From Clarireedia homoeocarpa (Eukaryota; Ascomycota; Leotiomycetes; Helotiales; Rutstroemiaceae), in assembly GCA_001465935.1 (NCBI GenBank), contig LNKV01000019.1:310001-374000 (forward strand): 64,000 bases of DNA. The letters are read 5' to 3'. Under the pieces are notes generated by a model, which worked only from the letters and a program-made list of their open reading frames with translations, was not told where the DNA came from and searched no databases. Below, piece after piece: positions 1 to 9,666 of the stretch. A program made the translations under genes and the position numbers. How positions within the stretch are numbered: position 1 is the first letter of the stretch; each line of letters begins with the position of its first letter.

Positions 1-1472
1 CGCGAGCGAGGGGTAAAGCCAGAGTCTAGAGGCCAGAACATCGATCGGTACAACCAAGCACAAAAGCAGACCTTTTCTCTTCCACCCACCCGCTCCCTTC
101 TGCTTCTCTTTCACAACTCTATACAAAAACAACACGACAGGACTCTGCCTTTCCTGCCTTTCCTGCCTTTCCAAAATCATTCCGGCAATAATACGCACAT
201 CACAGTACAGCCTCGAGGAGATCCTACATTCGTGTTTCCCCTCTTCCTCTTCCTCTTCCTCTTCCTCTTCCTCTTCCTCTCCCTCTTCCTCTCCCTCTCC
301 CTCTTCCTCTCCCTCTCCCTCTCCCTCTTCCTCTCCCTCCCCCTCCTCCCCTCTTGCCGCTTGCCGCTTGCCGCTGGGTTCTGCCTCAAATCACATCCTT
401 AGGTCAGACTGGCTGACTGGCTGACTGGCCAGAAATAAACACTCCGGCGTGCCAAAAGAAGGTTATCGAGACGGGGGACGAGAACGAGCGAGAACGAGCC
501 AATCCATATCCCCACAATTTCCTGGTGCTGGTGACTGAGCACAATACATTATCTCCGCACTGGTAGCCTTATGTTGTGACACGGTAACTTACATTGAACA
601 TTTCAATTCATCATCGCCCTCGCCCGCGCCCGCAGCCCGCCCGCAGCCCGCCCGCAGCCTTCATACTCACTCATACTCACTCGTACTCATACTCATACTC
701 ATCCTCATACTCATCCTCATACTCATCCTCGCCCATCATACTCTTCCCATCCTTCCGTCCTTCCATCCATCTATCCTCACTTCACTCCACTCCATTTCAC
801 TTCACCGACCATACCCACGGCACTTTTTCGATAGTTGCCGTACTAGTGAGAGTATCCTCTCCATGTTGACGAAGATCCTGTCTTGAGAGATTTTCACTCA
901 ATTTCCAGCCGCAAACTCTACTTGGATTCTTGTAAAAGGTACAATAAACTCTCCTGTCATCCTGCGTACCCTCTTTACTTGGGTCACCGTTGCTGAACAC
1001 TTATCGTTCCTTGACTAACTTATACGGCACTTTCCAACGAATAACCTGCGAGCTCACGCAACAAGAGCATACACATGCTGACTCTTCAAGTTACAGTTCT
1101 CTGCAATTCACCATCGTATCTTCCCTTTCACCAATACCTTTTCGCAAACTCCGAATCGAGTAGAGCGCCTGCACACGAAGCGTCGCGGATCTAACGGCTT
1201 ATCGAAGACATTCACGATAAAACGCTACAACCGAAAAAAGCACCAACATCCTCAGATACAAACAAACGGAACTAAGCTATATCTCCGCACATCGACTTCC
1301 TACCGATCCCACCACTATCTCCGGCACCAGGCTCATTAAGTACTGCAGGATAGCTTTCATTCCCTTCCAGGTGAACCGCCATATTCCCCCTCGAACGTCA
1401 ATCTGGCAAACACACGATCAATCAGCAACCACGCATTCTATCAACAGTCTCAAATAATCACCGTCTCGGACG
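1..1472 (+). promoter_or_regulatory. Upstream region and probable long leader of the PPZ-type phosphatase gene
   Basis: No coding region could be supported here. The stretch holds a 121-base uninterrupted pyrimidine run at 235-355, built mostly from CTCTTC/CTCCCT hexamers. Short tandem repeats follow: CTTGCCG near 352-374, GGCTGACT near 408-428, and ACTCAT/CCTCAT near 665-735. From about 1020 to 1470 the DNA is C/A-rich, as in fungal leaders, and it runs into the ATG at 1473. The transcription start cannot be placed by eye, and a leader intron is possible. Confidence 0.45.
235..355 (+). repeat. 121-nt pure pyrimidine tract (CTCTTC/CTCCCT hexamers)
   Basis: Every base from 235 to 355 is C or T. 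The first half is nearly perfect CTCTTC. The second half is interspersed with CTCCCT units. It lies about 1.1 kb upstream of the phosphatase ATG. Polypurine/polypyrimidine tracts of this kind can form triplexes and vary in length between strains. Confidence 0.9.
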
Positions 1473-3159
1473 ATGGGCAATCAACCATCCAAGGGCTCCG
1501 GCTCTGCTACACCAAGGCGAAATACGTCTCAATCATCATTGGATAGAGGAGCGGATTTGCAATCGTATCCTTCTTTCAGCAAAGCAGACACGAAAGAGTC
1601 TCAACGCTCAATTAGAGGCGCCATTCGATCAAAGATACCAGGTTCCAAGACCGATAGCCCGCGAAATTCACTTGCCGGAATAAGCACCAACGGAGAGTTC
1701 AACGACAGACCGGATGCGATCTCGGGAAGAAGCTCTAGAACGGGAAAATCATTAGTCAACTCCGACTCACCAGCTTCACCAACTTCACCAACTTCACCTC
1801 GAGATTCTGCAGAAGAAATATCCTCACCGCTCGACGAAACCAAACCACCTCCCTCACCTGTTCAATCCGCATCTGTAAAGTCAGGACATCATGATGTTGG
1901 TGCTGCGCAACGGAGCGGTGAGGTTGATCATGTTTCTGATCAACCACCTTCAGGCACGACCAATCCTCACGCCCATTTACAAAGAGCTGGTCAATCAATC
2001 TTGGTGAAGAGGGCGAACGAGATCAACCCAATTCAGCAGGATGCCTTACTTGCTTCGACAAGCGGAGCCGATGAAACCGTCGCCTCGAATTCCCTTTCCG
2101 TGGCTATGGGCGATTTGAAGGACTCGGATATTGACGACTACATCAAACGATTACTAGATGCCGGATATGCTGGAAAGACCACAAAGGGTGTTTGTCTTAG
2201 GAACGCCGAAATTAATTCAATCTGCTCCCGTGTGAGGGAGATTTTCTTGGAACAGCCACCACTTATCGAATTAGAGGCACCGGTTAAGATTGTGGGAGAC
2301 ATTCACGGGCAATATTCTGACCTCATACGCATGTTCGAGATGTGTGGATTCCCCCCCTCTGCTAACTTCTTGTTTCTCGGGGATTACGTTGATCGAGGCA
2401 AGCACTCTCTCGAGACTATCTTGTTACTTATGTGCTACAAGATCAAATATCCGGAAAACTTCTTTTTGCTAAGAGGCAACCATGAATGTGCGAACGTTAC
2501 TCGAGTTTATGGCTTTTATGATGAGTGCAAGCGAAGATGCAACGTCAAGGTGTGGAAGACTTTTGTGGATACGTTCAACTGTGTAAGTTGTTTTCTGATT
2601 CTGTGCATGTTGACTTTGCTGATGTCTTAAATAGTTACCCATTGCTGCCATTGTTGCTGGAAAGATCTTCTGCGTACATGGAGGATTATCACCGGCCCTT
2701 AGCCATATGGATGACATCAGACATATTGCACGACCAACCGACGTTCCGGACTTTGGTCTCCTTAATGATCTCTTATGGTCCGATCCTGCTGATCAAGAAA
2801 AAGACTGGGAAACGAGTGAAAGAGGCGTTAGTTATTCTTTCGGCAAGAAAGTCATTACAGAATTCCTGGCACGACATGATTTCGACTTGGTGTGTCGAGC
2901 TCATATGGTCGTTGAAGACGGATATGAGTTCTTCGAAGACCGGATTCTTGTCACAGTATTTTCGGCACCGAACTACTGTGGCGAGTTTGACAACTACGGT
3001 GCTGTCATGAGCGTATCTACAGAGCTTCTCTGTAGCTTTGAGCTTCTCAAGCCATTGGATTCTAGTGCACTCAAGAGTCAGATGAAAAAGAGCCGCAACA
3101 AGAGGAATAGCATAATCAACAGCCCTCCACCGACAGGATTCGTCCCTCAAAGCGTATAG
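1473..3159 (+). CDS. ppz1: PPZ-type Ser/Thr protein phosphatase (PP1-like catalytic domain, long disordered N-terminus)
   Basis: Two exons, 1473-2582 and 2635-3159, joined by a 52-base intron (GTAAGT...ATAG), give 544 residues. Residues 1-213 are Ser/Pro-rich and look disordered. They begin MGNQPSK, a typical N-myristoylation signal as in yeast Ppz1. The PP1-like catalytic domain runs from about 214 to 520. It contains the metal-binding and active-site motifs GDIHGQ (275-280), GDYVDRG (303-309) and RGNHE (334-338). The second exon continues with FCVHGG and SAPNYCG. Yeast Ppz phosphatases act in salt tolerance, potassium homeostasis and cell-wall integrity and are inhibited by Hal3. That role is inferred from the family. 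The ATG was chosen for the myristoylation signal and because it opens the frame. Confidence 0.95.
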
Positions 3160-4748
3160 TGACCTAATTCATGGTGCGTCGCTTGGGTTTATGAGACGAT
3201 ACTACGAGCTGGCGTTATTGATAAAGGTGCAATGCACAGTCAAAACAACACGGGAGAGCTGGAACAGTGTGAGATATGCGACTGACGATCTATGTCTAAG
3301 AAAAATACGACAGTCAATCCTTCATGAGTGGATAAAGTGTGTGATGGTGAAATATCGATTTCGACAAGTCAATAGGCATGTGAAAGTGTCGGCTTGGTTG
3401 GAAACACTTTTCTTCTACAGCATCAGGATTTTTTAACATAGATGATGATGGAAAGATTAAAGATGAAGGGATCATAGATTTCTGAACGTGTGCATGTGGA
3501 TGTCTCACTTTCGTTTACTGATTGGGTTTGGGTCCTTGTCTGTCTGCGATAATATGATTTTATTTGGGAGGGATGGGTTTGGACGTGAGCGATTGGGATT
3601 CAATTTCAACTGGCGCTGCTGTTTACTTTTTTTTTTTGTTCTTTGCTTGGGTGTGTTTCTTTGAGCACATTGGTTGCACACTCTACTCTTTTATGGTTTT
3701 GTTTTATTTTTGACTTTTTAACTTCTGCTTCAGACGCGGTAGAGCAGACATGCGTGGGGAGGTTCAATTATGAGATGGATGGATGGGCTGAATGTTGGGT
3801 CAGTCAAAGGAGACGGGAGGTTCACGTTAGGTATGCAACGCAGACTTTTATGTATTCTATACTAGTACAAAATGGTGTAGATGGGGATGTGACTGGGACT
3901 ATGACTGGGTTTGAGGTAGATTACTCGGAAAGACATCATGGAGTAGGGGAGTGAAGGGAGTGGGGAAAAGACGGACAATCGTCGAGTCTGGGGATGGGCT
4001 TTCATGTGGTATGTGGTATGTATGGAATACGGGAATGAGATCGGATGGGATGAGTTGAGATGAGTTGAGATGAGATAAAGATCAGAGGATAGAGAATGAA
4101 ATGAAATGAACGAATAATTGGTCGACCGTGATTGCAATGCGTATACATGAATATACCTATCTTATATAATTGTCTGTGCGGCATCTTGACTCTTGGAATC
4201 TTGCTATTGTGCATTTGTGAAAGTCATATTAAATCGAGCAGCATGTTGTCGGTTCTCTGTTGGCGGGAAGAAATGAGGTAGTAAAGTAATGCGATAGTTC
4301 CAGAACTTTCAACAAATGTCTTTTCTTTGTTATCGGGGTTACATGTATCTGGTCTGTCATATTTTATGTTCCCCTTACATATAAAATATGTGTCCTTTGA
4401 TGGGTGGATGGAGATGAGTGGATGAGCTGAGCTGAGCTGGAGATACTGCTGGAGCTGGAGTTGATGGAGGGGAATGGTGCTGTGCTGGTGATGATTAGGA
4501 CGAGGAGGAGGTCCAACTTACAACTTGTACCGGCCTCAAGAAGTCGTGTTTTAGCATCGAGTATTTAATTCAGTATGACTAACTTGGCGAATGGATACAG
4601 ATGTATTGTATCATGAAAATAAAGTTAAATTATTTTCAGGATCCCTTTCGAAGGCTACAGAAAAACCCGATATATTTATCGAGTAAATTTTTAGGTATAT
4701 ATTTATTTTTACATTTTACCCAGCAAAAGACGAGCAATCGCTTAAAAC
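3160..4748. other. Intergenic region, no supported gene
   Basis: This holds the 3' flank of the phosphatase gene, then T-rich and purine-rich stretches. A 10-bp GATGAGTTGA repeat (about 2.6 copies) lies at 4049-4074. GGAGCTGGAGTTGATGGAGG-like purine strings occur around 4430-4515. Immediately upstream of the tRNA (about 4600-4740) the DNA is strongly A/T-rich. Short open frames here lack start context, splice logic or recognisable similarity. Confidence 0.5.
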
Positions 4749-4845
4749 GGTGCATTGGTTTAGTGGTATAATACTTGCTTAGGGACCTTGGTCATACAAG
4801 TCGTCTAACTGTAAGTGGTCCCCGGTTCGATCCCGGGATGCGCCC
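4749..4845 (+). tRNA. tRNA-Pro (anticodon AGG) with a 25-base intron
   Basis: The 7-bp acceptor stem GGTGCAT pairs with ATGCGCC (one G-T wobble). The anticodon stem CTTGC (4774-4778) pairs with GTAAG (4811-4815). Anticodon AGG lies at 4781-4783. The T arm is CCCGG-TTCGATC-CCGGG. An intron at 4785-4809 sits directly after position 37, the canonical nuclear tRNA intron site. Its first bases (ACCTT) can pair with the anticodon, as is usual in pre-tRNAs. The mature length without CCA is 72. The internal B box GGTTCGATCC is at 4824-4833, and a T5 pol III terminator follows at 4851-4855. The D stem is weak but typical of eukaryotic proline tRNAs. Confidence 0.93.
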
Positions 4846-4850
4846 CAATA

Positions 4851-4855
4851 TTTTT
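4851..4855 (+). terminator. RNA polymerase III terminator (T5) of the tRNA-Pro gene
   Basis: A run of five T residues begins five bases after the last base of the mature tRNA, the usual position of a pol III stop. Confidence 0.7.
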
Positions 4856-5622
4856 GCTTTTTACATATAAGTATTACTCTCCTCTATTTGTTGTTGTTTG
4901 TCGAGGATATCAGAGACGAAGCGATTCTTGTTTATATTTTTGCAAGATTGTGAAGGTGGGGTTACATGGGAATCAATGGCTCGGTTAACCTAAAAACAAC
5001 ATGATCTACTACACTCAGAGAGAATCTGTTAAGATTTAGAGCTTTTGGAAATGAGAATGCATTGAAATTGAATGATTGATCTATCTGAAGCACTAAATAC
5101 ATGGCTTCTTGAAGGAGGTTTATATCCTCAAAAATGTCGCAAATTATCGACCCTAGCATGTTCCGTACTTGTAGCATGAGAATGGCATTTACCCGATCTG
5201 GGAATGTCCTCATTGGCATTTCCCCGATTTGGGTATGTCCTCATAACTCCGGGTTTCTGGTAAGTGGGATCTGGCAGATCACTGGCAGAACAGCGGGTTC
5301 CGCATGAGAGTGGATATCGCTTGAATGTGAACCTGTAGATCTCACAGAATCTCTCATTGTTCCTTCTTGCTGTCAATATAAACACAAACATAATTCCCTA
5401 AGTAGGTCGTTCCGTCAAGTTACAGCAGGTGCGACATCAAAATAATTTCATGTTAAGTGGCTTGAAAATAGCAAATATGGATGAGACATACGGCGTACTT
5501 CTGTCAGCCCCCTTACATTGCTTCTTTCAGATCAATTGGAATATGAATGCAGTACTTACTTGAATAACTCCCCTTCAGTCAATTTGCTCTCCTCATCTGT
5601 CGATTTCTCTCTTGTTCACATC
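4856..5622. other. Intergenic region between tRNA-Pro and the transporter gene
   Basis: No gene was recognised. The region contains a 31-bp tandem duplication at 5184-5245. The open frame that continues into the transporter begins at a TTG (5518), so nothing upstream of the ATG at 5623 is needed for coding. Confidence 0.5.
5184..5245. repeat. 31-bp tandem duplication (two copies)
   Basis: Copy 1 is 5184-5214 and copy 2 is 5215-5245. Both read GGCATTT-CCCGAT-TGGG-ATGTCCTCAT, with four mismatches between them. It lies about 380 bp upstream of the transporter ATG. Confidence 0.85.
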
Positions 5623-6789
5623 ATGAGTTCATTCACGGATAATCTTCTGCCAATCTACATAGTGGGAGAGACCATACGCGCAAACTATGCATATTTTGCG
5701 TTCCAAACCGCTCCTCATATCACCCCTTCCTTAGTTGCCCTTATCTCCGAGACTTTGAAGCTGGTCATTGCAGTTGTGATCACTACATACTCCGACGATG
5801 GACTTGAGTCGATACGCAAGAAATGCAACTCGAATCATCTGAAGGAAATTATGCGATATGGTCTTCCAGCAGCGTTGTACCTTACGAACAACTTAATATA
5901 CTTCACCGTTCTACCAGCTACATCGCCTAGTTTGCTGCAAGTCTGTATGCTCGCGAAACTTCCGGCGACAGCACTGCTGCATCATCTCTGGGTTAGGCGA
6001 CAGAGTAACAAAAATGCATGGATATCTCTCTGCTTCCTTTCCGTTGGACTTCTTCTTTTCAATATCCCTTCCGGCGATAGTACCAAAGGATGGCTCTTGG
6101 CTCCAGTAGCAGGGCTGATTATTGCCATGCTTTCCGCTGTCGCGAGCATTGCGAGCGAGTCTCTCACTAAGTCTGGCTCATTCTGGGAATCACAGTTCTG
6201 GCTATATATGTGGGGAGTGTTTTTCTCAATTGTATCCTATCCCGTTGCGACGCGGCTGACTCCCTCGAGGGATTATTCCGACAAACCAAATATTTCAACG
6301 ACATCTACTGTCACCATCGCTATATATTTCTCATGCTTGACAGCCAGCGTGGGCTTGATCGTTGCGGTCATGCTGAGGAAGAAGGATAATTTGATGAAAT
6401 TGGTCGGGGCTTCAATAAGCTTACTCACCATCGCCATAACTCAATACTTTCTCTTTCCGTCGTTGAGATCGTCCGGATTTACGATGTGGAAGATATTGGG
6501 AGGGTTGGTGGTCATACTGTCTACAGGACTCTATAACTATTTCAAAGATATACCAGTGGATGATTCCGAAAAGGGTAGCTTCATACTTGGCCAGTTCCTT
6601 GAGACTATAAAGGCTCCCAATAGAAGTAACGATAACGATCAGGCAGAGACTAGACTCACTCTTTCACCTGCATTGCAGAGACTTTTCACACGAGTATCGT
6701 CGCGGCTTCGTCCCAAAGATCCAACAATAGCATATGATTTAGTGTATGAGAGATCAGCGGCACAGGAAGAAGACAAAGAGGGAAGATAA
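5623..6789 (+). CDS. Nucleotide-sugar transporter family protein (SLC35A / UDP-galactose transporter-like)
   Basis: A single exon of 388 residues starts at the first ATG in the frame (MSSFTDNLLPIY). The protein is strongly hydrophobic, with about ten membrane segments. Family features of the nucleotide-sugar transporters (PF04142) are visible: an LLQVCMLAKLPATALLHHLW segment, the following W-I-S-L helix, and a late KKDNLMKLVGASISLL segment resembling the DN-K-F-A-TS-S-I signature. Such proteins exchange cytosolic UDP-sugars for luminal UMP across the Golgi or ER membrane to feed glycosylation and wall synthesis. The substrate cannot be read from sequence. The last 65 residues form a polar cytosolic tail rich in charged residues. 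Confidence 0.8.
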   Translation: MSSFTDNLLPIYIVGETIRANYAYFAFQTAPHITPSLVALISETLKLVIAVVITTYSDDGLESIRKKCNSNHLKEIMRYGLPAALYLTNNLIYFTVLPATSPSLLQVCMLAKLPATALLHHLWVRRQSNKNAWISLCFLSVGLLLFNIPSGDSTKGWLLAPVAGLIIAMLSAVASIASESLTKSGSFWESQFWLYMWGVFFSIVSYPVATRLTPSRDYSDKPNISTTSTVTIAIYFSCLTASVGLIVAVMLRKKDNLMKLVGASISLLTIAITQYFLFPSLRSSGFTMWKILGGLVVILSTGLYNYFKDIPVDDSEKGSFILGQFLETIKAPNRSNDNDQAETRLTLSPALQRLFTRVSSRLRPKDPTIAYDLVYERSAAQEEDKEGR

Positions 6790-7506
6790 GGACTTTATGT
6801 CAATGCTGACAGCTGTTGGAGCACTTACCTGCTGTACAGAAGCTTTCTTGACGATTTTGAAGGAAGAAAGCGCTGCGGGGCAATTAGATGCATCATACCA
6901 GGCACCACGGCGAAGTCTTGGCTTGTATTTCACACTTTACACTGCATTTCATCCCCTTTGCTACAAGGAGCAAGCTGTCCTGTCTTCCATATACTACTGT
7001 ATCACAATACTTTGCAGATCGTTCGAAAATCTAGGCCTTGACCGAAATACGATCACTGCAACAGGTCTGAGCAAAGAAAGTAATGGATGTATTTATTTGC
7101 AAGGGATGCTTTCAGTCAACAGGGTGGCAATTTGTAGACATATTGTTTGGCACTTCCGTGTTGTGAATCCTGGCTCTCAAAGGTATTTCGGGATTATTTA
7201 ATCGATGACTAAACCATTTGAAGGATAAACTACTTCAAATGACCTTCGGGCAATTCGAATTTAACCGGTAATAAGCACTTTACTATCTAGGCAACGTGTT
7301 ATGGTATATGCCCCGTACTGTAAGCCTGTGACAAATGAAAATTGGTTCCCGAGACCCATCTATTGAAAAGGGCTACTACACTAAAAATCTCTTCCGGAGC
7401 GGAACAACGTCTACACGAGGACATACAAAATTCCGTACCATGGAGCTTTACTAAGTCATCGACAGTTTTTTGAGACTATTCATAACATTTCGATCATTGG
7501 ATCAAA
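6790..7506. other. Intergenic region upstream of the amino acid permease
   Basis: This is the 3' flank of the transporter and the presumed promoter of the permease. A 151-codon open frame (6746-7201) overlaps the transporter 3' end in another frame, resembles no family I know and is treated as chance. Confidence 0.45.
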
Positions 7507-9666
7507 ATGGTTCAAGCAGAGGATAACAAGAGTGTCGTGGTGGAGGCGAGAGATGATGCACAACTGGTATGAGGCTCTTATCAACTCGGATCCGATAACA
7601 TCTCAGCTGAACTTTCACCATAGGAAACTCTAGGATACAAACCGGTATGTAGAGGATTGACTTGACAGATATCTATATCGGAATTCAGAATCGCAATGTT
7701 CTAAATAGCCTACCTAGATCTTGCATCGGACATACACACTCATTGAGAATTTTTCAACTTCATTCGCCGCCCTATATTTCATTGGAGGTGTTCGAGTCAC
7801 TTACACCACCGGTGTAGCTTCTGGAGGCCCTTTAGCTTATTGGTCAGTTCGCGTTTGTGTTAATGAAGTCCGGTCAGTGACCTAATCGCGATGCAATTTT
7901 AGGACTAGCTATATCGTGACTTGTTTCTTTACTTTCATTACTGCAGCAGTCATCGCCGAGGTCTGCTCAGCATCGCCTTCTGCGGGATCGATTTATCTAT
8001 GGGCCGCTGAAGCAGGTGGTGCCAAATATGGACGACTACTTGGCTTTGTGGTTGCTTGGTGGAGTACCACTGCTTGGATGACTTTCTGTGCAAGTGAGTT
8101 GCTGTTCAAGAAAGCCGATTCAGCTCCAAACTAATTGAAACACAGGCAACACTCAAGGAGCAGTAAACTATATGCTTTCGGTGAGTCCACGTGATATATC
8201 ACCCTGCGGACCTGAATATGGGCTGACATTTGCCAGGAAATCGTCGTCTTCAACATCGATTTCCCGAGTGACTCCAGTAGCATCAAGTTTCGTGCAGTCC
8301 AATGGATATGTACCGAAGTTCTTCTTGCACTTGCTACAGCCGTGAATTTCCTACCACGTGAGCAATGATCCGTCTACAATTTCCTCTCCATGTTCGATTC
8401 TAATGAGATAATCGCAGCTCGTTTGTTCAAGTATGTCTTCTGGCTCTCAAGCTTCTTGGTGGTTCTTGATTTTGTTCTCAACTTGATATGGTTGCCCATT
8501 GGAGCTGCAAACTCTTATGGCTTCCGCACCGCCGAGGAAGCGTTCATGACCACCTACAATGGAACTGGAGCACCGCCTGGATGGAATTGGTGTTTGTCGT
8601 ACCTCGCTACTGCCGGAATTCTCATTGGCTTCGATGCTTCGGGACATGTTGCCGAGGAGACCAAAGATGCATCGATCACTGCTGCCAGAGGTATATTCTG
8701 GAGTGTGATTGTAAGCGGTATCGGAGGGTTCGCGTCAATCATTCTATTCTTGTTCTGCACTGTAAGTTTCGTCGCGATTTTTGGTGCTTTGGTGCTGACT
8801 TGTCTAGCCTGACATCGATACACTTTTCAAATATGGTTCCCCACAACCATTCGTACCACTTTACGCAGTCGCTCTTGGGAAGGGTGGTCACATCTTCATG
8901 AACGTTATCGCTATCGTTGCGTTGTGGTTTGTAAGTTTCAACCATACTTGTGACCGTTTCAAATCTCGGCGCTAACCAGACGTCAGAACACAGCAATTGC
9001 AATCGTCGCCGCTTCTCGTCTCGTCTTCGCCGTCGCACGTGATGGTGTCCTTCCATTCTCTGGCTGGGTCTCACGCGTTTCGCCAAGTGGTCAACCGAAA
9101 AACGCTGTGCTTGTGATTTGGGGATTTGCCTCGCTCGTGACCTGCACTATTCTTCCGTCTGCTGTCGCATTCACGTCTCTTATCTCAGCGGCTGGTGTTC
9201 CTTCTGCTGCTGCGTATGGACTCATTGCATTCGGGAGATTCTTCCTAACACCAAATAAGTTCCCTAAACCGAGATGGAGCTTGGGTAGATGGAGTAGACC
9301 GTTTCAATTCGTTTCCATCTTCTGGAATGGATGGGTTGTGGCGGTTCTTTTCAGTCCCTATTCTTTCCCAGTCACTGGAGAGACACTTAACTGTGAGTGG
9401 CTGCCATCAGTCCCCCCTGGCATCTACTGACTCATGCAGATGCACCAATTATAATGGCTGGAGTGACGATCCTAGCCCTGATATCTTGGTGGTTCACGCC
9501 CGTCGGCTCATGGCTACCCCGTGAGCGCATATCACACTTCGTGGAGAGCGAGGGCGTCCCTGCAGAAACACTTCGAGAAGGCCAGAGAGAAACCGATGAA
9601 CCAATCCAAAGACCAGAAGAAAGCGAGAGTGCCCCAGCTCCGACTGCTACTTACTCTGAGAAGTGA
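7507..9666 (+). CDS. APC-superfamily amino acid / polyamine / choline permease
   Basis: Ten exons: 7507-7566, 7624-7644, 7718-7842, 7903-8093, 8146-8180, 8237-8357, 8418-8761, 8808-8930, 8987-9392 and 9440-9666. They sum to 1653 bases, or 550 residues. All nine introns are GT-AG and 46-73 bases long. The product has about twelve membrane helices. Fungal APC (GABA/choline/polyamine permease-like) signatures are present: SAGSIYLWAAEAGG, the GRLLGFVVAWWSTTAW helix, GFDASGHVAEETKDAS and ASRLVFAVARDGVLP. Such plasma-membrane proteins import amino acids or related amines with protons. Specificity is unknown. The N-terminus is short and polar, and the C-terminal tail is acidic and cytosolic. Exons 2 (21 bases) and 5 (35 bases) are unusually small. 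Confidence 0.88.

Noticed and set aside
177..389. 70-codon minus frame rich in Arg/Lys/Glu
   Set aside because: It is the translation of the pyrimidine tract and has no gene-like features.
5159..5440. Possible solo LTR near the tRNA gene
   Set aside because: There are TATA-like and TG starts, but no matching terminal CA, no inverted ends and no target-site duplication could be found.
5518..5622. Upstream extension of the nucleotide-sugar transporter
   Set aside because: It begins at TTG with no ATG, so the true start is 5623.
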